This document shows positions 7,343 to 15,683 of a stretch of DNA of 42,234 nucleotides, one piece after another. Origin of the DNA: Verrucomicrobiia bacterium (lineage in GTDB: Bacteria > Verrucomicrobiota > Verrucomicrobiia > Limisphaerales > JAEYXS01); NCBI GenBank assembly GCA_036405135.1, contig DASWYF010000006.1, positions 1 through 42,234 on the forward strand, read 5' to 3'. Every line of letters starts with the position of its first letter. The first letter of the stretch is position 1. Under the pieces are notes generated by a model. That model did not search any database and was not told where the DNA came from. It saw only the letters and a list, made by a program, of their open reading frames with translations. The position numbers and the translations under genes were made by a program.

Positions 7343-8021
7343 AGTGCCAGAGGCACGACCCGATGGTAGCCGTGGACGAAGTCCACGGTAAGCAGTTATC
7401 AAATCCTCGCGTCACGTAGTGACGCGGTGATTGACACCAGATGTTACTTCTTCAACCTGTGGGCAGGAGCACATCATGGCCAATACCTACACATCTCTGC
7501 ACTACCACATCATCTTCAGCACCAAGCTTCGCGAACGTTGGATCCCTCCAGAGATTGAGCAACGCATATGGTCTTATTTAGGCGGCATCGCAAATGAAAA
7601 TAAAATGACGCCGTTAAAGATCGGTGGCGTGGAAGATCATGTGCATCTGGTGTTAGGCGTGCATCCCACAGTGGCGATCAGTCAGGCGCTTAAGCTTTTG
7701 AAAACCGGTTCTTCCGGTTGGGTTCATAATACATTTCCCGGGATGAAAGGATTTGGCTGGCAAGATGGTTATGCCGCTTTTGCCGTGAGCAAATCGTTGC
7801 TTCCGGAAGTCATCGCCTATGTGGAGGGTCAAAGGGAACATCATAAAACCAGAACCTTTCAGGAAGAGTATCTGGCGTTTCTGCGCAAGCATGAGATTGA
7901 TTATGATGAACGGTATGTTTTCGATTGAGGCTTGAATCATGCGTCACTACGTGACGCGGGATCTTGGGGCATTAACCGTGGACTTCGTCCACGTCTACCA
8001 TCGGGTCGTGCCTCTGGCACT
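7343..8021 (+). mobile_element. REP-flanked RAYT element (REPtron)
   Basis: A transposase gene is flanked by near-perfect inverted copies of a compound REP unit: 7343-7389 and 7975-8021. Each unit holds a hairpin TGCCAGAGGCA and a second hairpin led by GTAG (GTAG then cGTGGAC-GAA-GTCCACg). Inside lie palindromes GCGTCAC-GTA-GTGACGC at 7409-7425 and its counterpart at 7941-7957. GTAG-led hairpins flanking a Y1 transposase are the known form of REP elements with their RAYT. The element sits inside a toxin gene. Confidence 0.85.
7476..7928 (+). CDS. REP-associated tyrosine transposase (RAYT, Y1/IS200-like)
   Basis: A 150-residue single-strand DNA transposase of the HUH superfamily. Seen: HYHIIFSTK at residues 9-17, metal-binding HVH at 55-57 and likely nucleophile Tyr115 in VIAYVEGQ. 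Length and motifs match IS200/RAYT proteins, which nick at REP hairpins. Start at ATG 7476 is chosen because AGGAG lies six bases before it; the frame can be extended to 7431 without an RBS. It lies centrally between inverted REP copies. Confidence 0.9.
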   Translation: MANTYTSLHYHIIFSTKLRERWIPPEIEQRIWSYLGGIANENKMTPLKIGGVEDHVHLVLGVHPTVAISQALKLLKTGSSGWVHNTFPGMKGFGWQDGYAAFAVSKSLLPEVIAYVEGQREHHKTRTFQEEYLAFLRKHEIDYDERYVFD

Positions 8022-8125
8022 ACGAGGACGGGGCGTGCCTACGGCGCTACCGGGCGGGAACCAATTGCGGATGATTTTTGCTGGATGGACGGAGAGACTG
8101 TTTCTCGTCAATCTTTAAGGAAGAC

Positions 8126-9406
8126 ATGAGTCCGCGTTTCCATCACCCACCTGAGGTTTTGCGCTTCTGGCGTTCGCTGGTGAAGAAGGCGTTGCAGGCA
8201 GGGTATCCGACGCCGTGCTATATCTTTTCCGTGGAGCCTTTGAAGGAGGCTTGGGGGGAACTGGATGCAGCGTTTGGGCATTTGCCCGTGAAGCATTGGC
8301 TCTCGTGCAAGACGCAGCCGTTGCGGCCGATGTTGCAGTGGTGGCAGAAGCTGGGTCGGCCGATCGAAGTGGTGAGCGAGTTTGAGTTTCGCGCGGCGTT
8401 GGCAGAGGGATTCACAGCAGAGCGCATCTTGGTGAATGGCCCGGCGAAGCATCGGTGGTTGCCGACGTGTGCGGTGGAGGGGTTGTGGGTGAATTTCGAT
8501 TCGCTGAATGAGGTGAAAGCACTGGCACCGCTCGCGAAGAAATTGAAATGGCGCGTGGGTCTGCGACTGCGGACGAGCGAGGAGTATGATCCGGAGACGC
8601 CGGAGTTTCCGACGCAGTTCGGACTGGGAGAGGGAGACGTTGCTGCGGCGTTAAAGATATTGAAGCGGCACAAGTTGCCGGTGGAGGTGTTGCATTTTCA
8701 TTTGCGGACGAATGTGGCGGGGGCGGCGAATTATCGGAAGGCGTTGGCGGAGGTGCGGGCGGTGTGTGCGGAGCATGCGTTGGCACCGCGTTTCATCGAT
8801 TGTGGTGGTGGGTTTCCGCCGGAGCATGTGATCGGTTTCGGCGGCAAATTTGTAGATGAGGATTTCAGTCTGCACGACATGGCGAAGTTGTATGCGGAGG
8901 TGTTGAAGTGGTTTCCGTCTGCGGAAGAGATTTGGTTGGAGAATGGGCGGTGGTTCAGTGCGCGGAGCGGGGTGCTGGTGGTGACGGTGTTAGATGAGAA
9001 GGTGAGTGGCTTGCGGGAAATTCCGTTGGATTCTAAGCCTGAGAGTTCGCGGGAGTTGCTGCGACTCGGAGAGTCGCGCTCCGTCCGCAATCTCATTTGC
9101 GATGGGGGGCGGACGATGAATGCGCTGGTGTCGAATTGGGAGGCGCATGAGCTGCTTTCTTTGCCCGAACGCAAAGGTCGCAAGATCATGACGACGGTGA
9201 ATGGGCCGACGTGTATGGCGTTCGACAAGCTGGCGCGGCGGCCATTGCCGGAGAGTATTCGCGTGGGGGATCGGTTGCTATGGCTGGAGGCGGGGGCGTA
9301 TCATCTGCCGTGGGAGACGAGGTTCTCACATGGGCTCGCGGGGGTGGTGTGGTATGAGGGAGAGGGGCTGGTGGAGGTGCGGGCCAAGGAAAGGTGGGAA
9401 GTTTAA
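8126..9406 (+). CDS. group III (alanine-racemase fold) PLP-dependent decarboxylase
   Basis: A 426-residue relative of ornithine/diaminopimelate/carboxynorspermidine decarboxylases. Expected landmarks: PLP-binding lysine Lys62 in LSCKTQP, HFHLRTN (about 192-198), the phosphate-binding DCGGGFP, ICDGG and a final GAY motif. The substrate motif that usually reads GPxCDxxD is GPTCMAFD here, so the second-subunit acid is replaced. Substrate cannot be assigned. Start at ATG 8126 follows AAGGAAG. No biosynthetic partners adjoin it. Confidence 0.85.
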   Translation: MSPRFHHPPEVLRFWRSLVKKALQAGYPTPCYIFSVEPLKEAWGELDAAFGHLPVKHWLSCKTQPLRPMLQWWQKLGRPIEVVSEFEFRAALAEGFTAERILVNGPAKHRWLPTCAVEGLWVNFDSLNEVKALAPLAKKLKWRVGLRLRTSEEYDPETPEFPTQFGLGEGDVAAALKILKRHKLPVEVLHFHLRTNVAGAANYRKALAEVRAVCAEHALAPRFIDCGGGFPPEHVIGFGGKFVDEDFSLHDMAKLYAEVLKWFPSAEEIWLENGRWFSARSGVLVVTVLDEKVSGLREIPLDSKPESSRELLRLGESRSVRNLICDGGRTMNALVSNWEAHELLSLPERKGRKIMTTVNGPTCMAFDKLARRPLPESIRVGDRLLWLEAGAYHLPWETRFSHGLAGVVWYEGEGLVEVRAKERWEV

Positions 9407-9410
9407 CTGC

Positions 9411-9438
9411 TGTTTCAATTTTTAAATCAAAAATGAAA
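9411..9438. promoter_or_regulatory. imperfect palindrome GTTTCA...TGAAAC
   Basis: GTTTCA-A-TTTTT and AAAAA-TGAAAC form an AT-rich imperfect palindrome just after the decarboxylase stop. It could act as a weak terminator, or as an outer operator of the fic gene given the repeated TTTCA/TGAAA half-sites between it and 9530. Confidence 0.4.
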
Positions 9439-9504
9439 CAACATGCGTTTCAAGGAGTTGAAATGAAATCAAGAGTTCTGTTATTTCAATTTATTGCCAT
9501 TTTA

Positions 9505-9530
9505 TGAAATAATAGGCATATCTTATTTCA
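9505..9530. promoter_or_regulatory. palindromic operator at the fic start
   Basis: TGAAATAA (9505-9512) and TTATTTCA (9523-9530) form a perfect 8-bp inverted repeat with a 10-bp centre, ending on the A of the chosen start codon. Further half-sites occur at 9462-9470 and 9481-9488. Placement suggests repression of the gene, perhaps by its own C-terminal winged helix. Confidence 0.55.
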
Positions 9531-10696
9531 TGGCATCAAAACCAGAAGAGTCATCGGGGCGCTGGATCAAGACCTTGGAAGGCTATCGAGCATTTCATCC
9601 AAATCCTTTGCCGCCGGAAATAAATTGGACGCCCGCCTTAGCATCAGCTTTAGCGGATGCTTCTCTGCTGATTGGAAAGTTGGCAGGGGAAGGGAAGCGG
9701 TTGCCTAGCCCGCATGTTTTGTTGCGCCCCTTCATTCGCCGGGAAGCCGTGTTATCCAGCCGGATTGAAGGTACTCAAGCCACCTTGGGTGAATTGCTGG
9801 CAGCGGAAGCAGGAGCAGCAGTGGAACGCAGTCCGGAAGATTTGAGCGAAGTGGCCAATTATGTGACCGCTATGGAGTTCGGGATGGAGCGGCTCCAGAC
9901 CCTGCCGCTTTCACTCCGACTGGTTCGGGAATTGCATGAACGGCTTATGACCGGCGTGCGCGGCAAGCACGCCACGCCCGGTGAATTCCGGCGTTCACAA
10001 AACTGGATCGGCAAGGCCGGGGAAACCTTGAATCAAGCTGCCTATGTACCGCCGCCCCCGGATGTCTTGGGAGAGTATCTGGCAGCATGGGAACGTTTTT
10101 TACATGACCGGACACTCCCCCCGTTGGTGCATATTGCTTTGACACATTACCAATTTGAAGCCATCCACCCTTTTCTGGATGGTAATGGTCGCGTGGGGCG
10201 ACTGCTGATCACGCTCCAGCTCTGCGAGCGCGGGATTCTGCAAACGCCTTTACTTTATCTCTCCGCTTTCTTTGAAGCCACGCGGGCGGATTATTACGCC
10301 GGACTTCGGAATATTTCTGAAAAGGGAGATTGGGACGGCTGGCTGCGTTACTTTCTCAACGGCGTGGCCCGTCAGTCGGAGGATGCCCTGAGCCGGACGG
10401 TGAGACTGAACACAATCCTGGAAAATTGGCGTAAACAATTGGCGGGCAAAACGGGCACCAAAGTCGCGCTGCAATTGCTCGATCATTTGGGGGCAAACCC
10501 GTTCATAACACCGCGCGGAGCCGAGCAAAAACTGAACCTAGCTTATAACACAGCGGCCCGGGCCATCGCTCAACTGGAAAAACACGGTATCGTGAAGCAA
10601 ACCAGCGAAGGGAAACGCGACCGGGCATATTGCGCCGAAGCTTTGCTGAAAATTCTCGAAGAACCGGCCAGCTTGATTCCACAGGAGGATCCCTAG
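9530..10696 (+). CDS. Fic domain protein with inhibitory helix and C-terminal winged helix
   Basis: A 388-residue probable AMP-transferase acting on protein hydroxyls. The Fic catalytic motif HPFLDGNGR is intact at residues 213-221. SSRIEG at 76-81 fits the (S/T)xxxE(G/N) inhibitory motif, placing it with class II, N-terminally autoinhibited Fic proteins. The last ~90 residues resemble a winged helix (AYNTAARAIAQLEKHGIVKQ), as in many Fic/DOC family proteins. Start at ATG 9530 gives the family N-terminus; the frame extends to 9494 across a palindrome without an RBS. No antitoxin gene adjoins. Target unknown. Confidence 0.88.
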   Translation: MASKPEESSGRWIKTLEGYRAFHPNPLPPEINWTPALASALADASLLIGKLAGEGKRLPSPHVLLRPFIRREAVLSSRIEGTQATLGELLAAEAGAAVERSPEDLSEVANYVTAMEFGMERLQTLPLSLRLVRELHERLMTGVRGKHATPGEFRRSQNWIGKAGETLNQAAYVPPPPDVLGEYLAAWERFLHDRTLPPLVHIALTHYQFEAIHPFLDGNGRVGRLLITLQLCERGILQTPLLYLSAFFEATRADYYAGLRNISEKGDWDGWLRYFLNGVARQSEDALSRTVRLNTILENWRKQLAGKTGTKVALQLLDHLGANPFITPRGAEQKLNLAYNTAARAIAQLEKHGIVKQTSEGKRDRAYCAEALLKILEEPASLIPQEDP

Positions 10697-10783
10697 TTGT
10701 AAATACTGACACCATTTTGGAGCGCTCTTGAAATAGGGTGAAGGGCGGGGAATGACTTATCCATAAGGGGTGCAGCAAAACCA

Positions 10784-10818
10784 AACCGCGACCTGCACGG
10801 GGTCGCGGTTCTTATTTT
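10784..10818 (+). terminator. rho-independent terminator after fic
   Basis: Stem AACCGCGACC (10784-10793) with GGTCGCGGTT (10801-10810), then CTTATTTT. It lies about 90 bp after the fic stop. Confidence 0.75.
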
Positions 10819-10832
10819 GAAAATGTCCCCGG

Positions 10833-10881
10833 CCGGCGGTGATGGAGTGGGGAGGGATGGGGATTACTCCATCACCGCCGG
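10833..10881. repeat. 16-bp perfect inverted repeat
   Basis: CCGGCGGTGATGGAGT (10833-10848) and ACTCCATCACCGCCGG (10866-10881) with a 17-bp loop, flanked by CCCC and GGGG. It sits in the noncoding stretch after fic. No T-run follows, so it is not a typical terminator; a REP-like or IS-derived hairpin is possible. Confidence 0.6.
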
Positions 10882-11093
10882 TACGGGGTCTCCCTGACGT
10901 CAGTATGCAGCCCGCGTGGAAGTGCGGTACCACAACGAACATAAAAAATGGGCGTACAACGGCATGAAGAAAACTCGTGCAGGCGGCAGGAACTGTTTAC
11001 AGATTTGTGCTTCATGCGTTGTTCCTTTATTGGGGGACGCACGGGAAGAGTGGCGAAGGAAGAAGGTCAGGACAACGGCAAGAGATTATCTAA

Positions 11094-11155
11094 CTGCGAC
11101 ATTTGTTATCTCACAGCGACATTTGTGCTCCAAAAGCGACGTGGCGCGTTGACAA
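11094..11155. repeat. 20-bp spaced repeats, possible IS21-type end
   Basis: GCGACATTTG starts at 11096 and 11116, and GCGACGTGGC at 11136, an exact 20-bp spacing. Multiple short terminal repeats of this kind occur at the ends of IS21-family elements. No transposase is present, so this would be an IS remnant. The rest of 10889-11172 shows no convincing gene. Confidence 0.4.
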
Positions 11156-11172
11156 ACAGGTCATAGGGATAC

Positions 11173-11526
11173 TTACGGACCGTCGCGATCGAGGCGTTCG
11201 CACTGCAGGATGAATTGCGTGGGGGTAAGCTCGTAGTATTGCTTGAACTGGCGGCAAAAGTGAGATGCTTGGGTGTAACCCAAGCGGAATGCGACTTCTT
11301 TAACGGTATCTGTCTCGCGGAGCAGCAATTGGGCAGCCACCATGCGCTGCTCGTCCAACCAGGTCTGCGGGGTGCAGCCGAGGGTCTGCTGAGCCTGACG
11401 CTCCAACTGGCGCAGAGTGATGCCACATAGTTTGGCGAGCCGGGAGGCGTTAAAACGGGCTTCCTTGGCCAGGCGCAACCATCCCCGCTTGTTCTTTAAT
11501 GACCGTCTCCGGCGCAGTTTTTTCAT
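11173..11526 (-). CDS. AraC-type DNA-binding protein, HTH domain only
   Basis: A 117-residue protein with the two helix-turn-helix units of the AraC/XylS domain: NASRLAKLCGITLRQLERQ (about 26-44) and VKEVAFRLGYTQASHFCRQF followed by the usual TPTQF ending. There is no effector-binding domain; the N-terminus is a short basic stretch. Such stand-alone AraC domains may act with other regulators or constitutively. It is divergent from the secreted protein at 11715, a possible target by position only. Confidence 0.85.
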   Translation of the reverse strand: MKKLRRRRSLKNKRGWLRLAKEARFNASRLAKLCGITLRQLERQAQQTLGCTPQTWLDEQRMVAAQLLLRETDTVKEVAFRLGYTQASHFCRQFKQYYELTPTQFILQCERLDRDGP

Positions 11527-11660
11527 AGGCTGCTTCCCCTAAGTGGGCGGCGAATTCTACGAAAACACCTAATAATGAGAATCTTGCAAAAATCAAGCGC
11601 CGTTTTCCTTCGTGTCTGGGTTAATGCCGAAAACCGGCGAATTATAAGGACTTTCAGCTC

Positions 11661-11706
11661 TAAATCAAACTTCTGCGCTGGCAATCAATGGCCTTCAAAT
11701 GGTAAG
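11661..11706 (+). repeat. second TAAATCAAACTT upstream element
   Basis: TAAATCAAACTT then, after about 24 bases, CAAATGG-TAAG, the same arrangement as at 6761-6808. It ends just before the RBS region of the gene at 11715. Confidence 0.35.
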
Positions 11707-11714
11707 AAGCGAGC

Positions 11715-12623
11715 ATGATCCCACTGAGAAAACGACCGTTCTGGGTTACTTTGCTGCCCGTTGTCACGACGGCACTGTTATGCGCTGCCGGCGTGCTGTC
11801 AGTGAGGGGTGCGGAAGATGGCGGTTCAACCAGGGCAAATATCTTTGCCCGGAGTAATCTGGTGGCGTGGTGCATCGTGCCATTTGACGCGAAGAAGCGG
11901 GATTCGCTGCAACGTGCCGAGATGCTGGAGCGGCTGCAGATCAGGCGGCTGGCGTATGATTATCGCGCGGAGCATGTGCCGACCTTCGACCTGGAGGTGG
12001 AGACGATGAAGAAGCACGGGATCGAGGTGACGGCGTGGTGGTTCCCGGGGTCATTGAACGAGGAGGCTAAGAAGATCCTGGGCGTGATCGAGAGGCACAA
12101 GATCATGCCGCAGCTCTGGATCACGGGCGGCGGGGCGGCCACGAAGAACGAGGAGGAGCAGAGACAGCGGGTGGTGGCGGAGGCAAACCGCATCCGACCG
12201 ATCGCCGAGGCGGCAGGCAGGCTGGGTTGCAAAGTGGCGCTGTATAATCACGGCGGTTGGTTCGGGGAGCCGGAGAATCAGGTGGCAATCATCAAGGAAC
12301 TGAACCTTCCAAACGTCGGCATCGTTTATAACTTTCACCATGGGCACGAGCACATCGCGCGGTTCCCGGAATTGATGGCGTTGATGAAGCCGCATTTGCT
12401 GGCTCTGAATATAAACGGGATGATCCCGGGCGGAGATAAAGCGGGAAAGAAGATACTGACTGTGGGCGAAGGAACGGAGGAGCTGGCGATGCTGAAAACG
12501 GTGAAAGCCAGCGGATGGCAAGGGCCGGTGGGCATCCTCAACCACCGGACGGAACTGGATGCGGAGGTGGCGCTGAAGGGGAATCTGGCTGGCTTGGAAA
12601 AACTGGCGGCAGCACTCAAGTAA
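11715..12623 (+). CDS. secreted sugar-phosphate isomerase/epimerase-like TIM-barrel protein
   Basis: A 302-residue protein with an N-terminal signal peptide (basic start, hydrophobic 9-29, cleavage near VRGAE) and a xylose isomerase-like TIM barrel. Motifs: VALYNHGGWFGEPEN and VGIVYNFHHGHEH carry metal-ligand type His, Glu and Asp/Asn residues, and NINGM continues a barrel strand. Periplasmic or secreted members are common in Verrucomicrobia and Planctomycetes, usually linked to sugar catabolism. Substrate unknown. Confidence 0.8.
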   Translation: MIPLRKRPFWVTLLPVVTTALLCAAGVLSVRGAEDGGSTRANIFARSNLVAWCIVPFDAKKRDSLQRAEMLERLQIRRLAYDYRAEHVPTFDLEVETMKKHGIEVTAWWFPGSLNEEAKKILGVIERHKIMPQLWITGGGAATKNEEEQRQRVVAEANRIRPIAEAAGRLGCKVALYNHGGWFGEPENQVAIIKELNLPNVGIVYNFHHGHEHIARFPELMALMKPHLLALNINGMIPGGDKAGKKILTVGEGTEELAMLKTVKASGWQGPVGILNHRTELDAEVALKGNLAGLEKLAAALK

Positions 12624-12694
12624 ACTGCGGCGACATCCTATCCCCTCAACGGGTGAACCGGCTGATAAAGATTTTGGGGGACAGAAGGGATGGA

Positions 12695-13012
12695 TTAAGC
12701 CACAGTCGGACTGAGCAACGTATGAATCTCCTTGGTCAGTTTATCGGGCAGATCCACCCGGCTCCACTCGCAGGCGGCGTGCGGGGGACGGGAAATCCAG
12801 CGGCGTACGGGGTCACCCTGGGTAAAACGCTCGCCAGGCATCTCGCAGTAGACGTAGATCTCCGGCGTGGGCGGACCGGCCTGGAAGGGGTTGATAAGGG
12901 CAACCACATTCAAACGAGCGAGCTGGGCATTCTCAAGCTGCACCTCGTAGGAGAGGGAACAGCCGGCATCCGGCTCGGGAAGCAGATGCCATTTGTCGAC
13001 TTGGATGATCAT
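12695..13012 (-). CDS. hypothetical protein
   Basis: A 105-residue frame without signal peptide or membrane segments. Strand-rich N-terminal half (CSLSYEVQLENAQLARLNVVALINP) and a tryptophan-containing C-terminal region. No good RBS precedes the ATG at 13012. The neighbouring spacers 12624-12694 and 13013-13158 show nothing else. Could be real or fortuitous; no family recognised. Confidence 0.5.
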   Translation of the reverse strand: MIIQVDKWHLLPEPDAGCSLSYEVQLENAQLARLNVVALINPFQAGPPTPEIYVYCEMPGERFTQGDPVRRWISRPPHAACEWSRVDLPDKLTKEIHTLLSPTVA

Positions 13013-13158
13013 AGGGGTGATGAAGTCTTTCTTCGTTAGACTCTTTCAAAAAGGCAACATTAAAAAAGTCCAACCTTATTCTTAACAGAATTTTAAGGAG
13101 ACTTTAAAAGAGTAGCCGATGCACCCGGCGTGGGCAACTCCGCAATTAGAAGACTAAC

Positions 13159-14292
13159 ATGAGTCTCGTAACAAAACTAGTATTGGCTGCAAAAGCTTTT
13201 GACCGACGAGTCTGGCCGAACCATAGGATTGCATTAACCCGAGATTTGGTTAGTCGCCTCAAGAATGACAAGTTGCGGATAGCTGATGTGGGCAGCGCAG
13301 ACGGACCGGAAGATCGCTGGCTAACTATAAGCGATTTGACCCAATTCATCACTTTCGAACCGAATACTCGTTCGGAATCGAATAGTCCTGATAACACTGT
13401 CAATTTCCCAATAGGTTTATGGTCACGGCGAGACAAAATGCCCCTGTACATTACAGCACATCCAGATTCATCTTCGTTGTGCAAAATAAACCGGGAGGTC
13501 TTCGATGATTATTTGATTCAGCTAGGTTCCCAAGTAGTCAAACAAATTGAGATTGAAGTAAGTACGCTCGACGCCTGTTTGGAAACAAAGGGGAAGGAAG
13601 GACTGACTCCTCATTTTTTGAAAATAGATGTCGAAGGCGGCGATTTGGAAGTTATGAAAGGAGCCGAAGGGACAATTTTGTCGAGTGTACTAGGAATCAG
13701 AACTGAAGCGGTGCTCCGACCACTTTGGGTTGGCTGTCCAGAATTATGGGATGTTAATAAACACCTTAGGAGTAAAGGATTCGCGCTATTTACTTTGGGG
13801 AAAGTTCAATGGATTCGAAATAATGGATTGTTTGGGTATACCTCGCAACCCCAGCTAATATGGGGCGATGCTGTGTTTTTCTTGGCAAAAGAACCATTCA
13901 TTAAAAGGATGGAAAGTATTTCCATTGAAAACCGGGAAATTCTTTTAATTCACTTCACTGTCATCCTTCTTGCACACGGCTGCCACGACTATGCTTTAGA
14001 AATCGTTGAAACGGTCAAAGACAAAAAACTCGTAAATGAAGCTAATGTTAGCAACTGTGAACAAAGTATAAGAAATTCGGTGGACAAATCGTGCTTTGTC
14101 ATTCTGTGGCTAGCCATGGGGGCAGCTTTCGCTTTGTTGGTTTATCTTGTTTTTTGTTTAGTTAAACCAACAAGAGAGCATGCAAAGTTTTATCTAAAAC
14201 AGCGGCTTGGGAGATTTTGCTCATCAGCTTTGCGATGGACTGGAAAAGCTGGGAGACCATACGGTGCCTCGATAGAGGACCAATACGACTAG
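13159..14292 (+). CDS. FkbM-family methyltransferase with C-terminal membrane segment
   Basis: A 377-residue protein. The Rossmann-like methyltransferase part (about 30-240) shows ADVGSADGPED (SAM-binding loop), ITFEPN and the FkbM signature LKIDVEGGDLEVMKGAE. FkbM enzymes O-methylate sugars or small molecules, often on surface glycans. A single hydrophobic segment near residues 313-336 would anchor the C-terminus, which is unusual for the family. Base composition is clearly AT-richer than the flanking genes, suggesting transfer. It lies just beyond the tail-fibre end of the prophage, so it may be cargo that modifies host surface glycans; that is inference. Confidence 0.8.
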   Translation: MSLVTKLVLAAKAFDRRVWPNHRIALTRDLVSRLKNDKLRIADVGSADGPEDRWLTISDLTQFITFEPNTRSESNSPDNTVNFPIGLWSRRDKMPLYITAHPDSSSLCKINREVFDDYLIQLGSQVVKQIEIEVSTLDACLETKGKEGLTPHFLKIDVEGGDLEVMKGAEGTILSSVLGIRTEAVLRPLWVGCPELWDVNKHLRSKGFALFTLGKVQWIRNNGLFGYTSQPQLIWGDAVFFLAKEPFIKRMESISIENREILLIHFTVILLAHGCHDYALEIVETVKDKKLVNEANVSNCEQSIRNSVDKSCFVILWLAMGAAFALLVYLVFCLVKPTREHAKFYLKQRLGRFCSSALRWTGKAGRPYGASIEDQYD

Positions 14293-14329
14293 AATAAGTT
14301 AACCCCAGCTATTTCACAATGCTGACAGC

Positions 14330-15217
14330 TCAGTTTTGTGACGAAATAACCCTATAAAAGCGCTTCACCTTCGCGCTGGATGTACGATCAACAAAAAAAT
14401 AGGGGCTGGATGGTATCGATGCGATGTTAGTCAGAGTAATCCACTGAACCGGCTCATTGAGACTCTCAGCATACTGTATAAAGCAAGAGGTGCCAACGCC
14501 AGCTTGCAAGGTTATGCCAGCATACACCTCAGCTGACGCTTGAATTTGTCGTTTTCCTCCCGATCCGGCCTGATAAATGCTCTGAATTTCTTGCAAAGTA
14601 AGCCCACGGTTGTAGATAGAAAATTCGTCAATATAGCCGTCAAATGCCTCACAAACCCCAGAGGTGCCCAATCGTAGGTCAGCCGTGTTTTGAGCACCAA
14701 ATGTAGCGCCTGGAAAGCTCTTATAGACTGCACCATTTGCGTACCAAGTGATACCCGAAGCATCGAATACTGCTGCCCAATGAACCCACTCATTGAGCGG
14801 GACGGCAGGCAAAGTGTTATCAACACCCAACTGATAGTTGATTTGTATCGTAGGACAAGCTCCTGCTCGTTTTCCGAAAATGTGAAACGGTAAGTCGCTT
14901 GAGGTACGATAAGCCCAAAATTCAAATGTGGCATGGCTACCGGGCGCAAAACTTACCAAGCTACTGTGAGGAACGGACAAAGCGGAGGCGCGAACATCAA
15001 AAGCTCGACCTACTTTGCCATTCACATAAGCAGGAGTTCCCAGCCATGAAGCATCAAGCTGATTCAACGTCGAATCTTCTGAATTATCATTGCCATTCCA
15101 CCACGCGACCAAACCGCTTGGAACATCGGTCGGAACTGCATGCAAAGAGGTAGTTGCAACACTTGAAATGAGTAGAATACAGCCAAATGTTTGAAACAAC
15201 GCCTTCTCAAATTTCAT
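14330..15217 (-). CDS. secreted LamG (concanavalin-like) domain protein
   Basis: A 295-residue exported protein: signal peptide MKFEKALFQTFGCILLISSV with cleavage near LHA-VP, then a LamG/jelly-roll domain starting GLVAWWNGN and closing with GYIDEFSIYNRGLTLQEIQSIY. A C-terminal beta region ends FYRVISSQN, an ending common in secreted verrucomicrobial proteins. Probably binds carbohydrate at or outside the cell surface. AT-rich like its neighbours. It ends 37 bp from the convergent FkbM gene. Confidence 0.82.
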   Translation of the reverse strand: MKFEKALFQTFGCILLISSVATTSLHAVPTDVPSGLVAWWNGNDNSEDSTLNQLDASWLGTPAYVNGKVGRAFDVRASALSVPHSSLVSFAPGSHATFEFWAYRTSSDLPFHIFGKRAGACPTIQINYQLGVDNTLPAVPLNEWVHWAAVFDASGITWYANGAVYKSFPGATFGAQNTADLRLGTSGVCEAFDGYIDEFSIYNRGLTLQEIQSIYQAGSGGKRQIQASAEVYAGITLQAGVGTSCFIQYAESLNEPVQWITLTNIASIPSSPYFFVDRTSSAKVKRFYRVISSQN

Positions 15218-15313
15218 AAAAGCTTAAAGGAATAGACTCCTAGGAGATAGTTTAGTAGAAAATAAATTACGGTAGACGTAGATAGCAAGAAAAAATAGGA
15301 ATTTCTTTAGAAA

Positions 15314-15664
15314 ATGAAAAACCAAGCATTAAAAAGAAGGTGGATTCTGAATGCGGTCCTTTTAGGACTAGGAATTTTTGCTTCCAATAAAGCTACTGCA
15401 GCAACCAAAGCTAAACCTCTTCAAGATGTCTCTCTCGAAGGCGAATGGTTTGGAGAAGACGGTCGTATTTGCGCTGTGTTTAGACAAGGCCGCGTTTTGC
15501 TGGTTGTTAATCCATTGGGTTCAATTGGGGTGGCACATATGGTAAAGCCTAACAGCATGGTTGTAGTTGGAGGATCTGGATGGGACAAAGGATTGACAGG
15601 TCATCTATCGGCTGATGGCAAACGGATTGACTGGTCAAACTCAACAGCATGGCTGAAATCTTAA
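15314..15664 (+). CDS. small secreted protein of unknown function
   Basis: A 116-residue protein with a signal peptide (basic RRW, hydrophobic ILNAVLLGLGIFA, cleavage near TAA). The mature part is strand-rich (LEGEWFGEDGRICAVFRQGRVLLVV...) and resembles small beta-barrel or lipocalin-like folds in pattern only. AT-rich. It ends 19 bp from the convergent end of the phage LamG gene, at the probable edge of the prophage. Confidence 0.6.
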   Translation: MKNQALKRRWILNAVLLGLGIFASNKATAATKAKPLQDVSLEGEWFGEDGRICAVFRQGRVLLVVNPLGSIGVAHMVKPNSMVVVGGSGWDKGLTGHLSADGKRIDWSNSTAWLKS

Positions 15665-15683
15665 TCGGCAACAAAGAAGGTTT

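Noticed and set aside
8022..8125. Continuation of the broken toxin gene beyond the RAYT element
   Set aside because: All three frames were read and none resembles a RelE/ParE C-terminus.
10916..11152. 78-residue plus-strand frame after fic
   Set aside because: It runs through the 20-bp spaced IS-like repeats, has no RBS and no domain; treated as noncoding debris.
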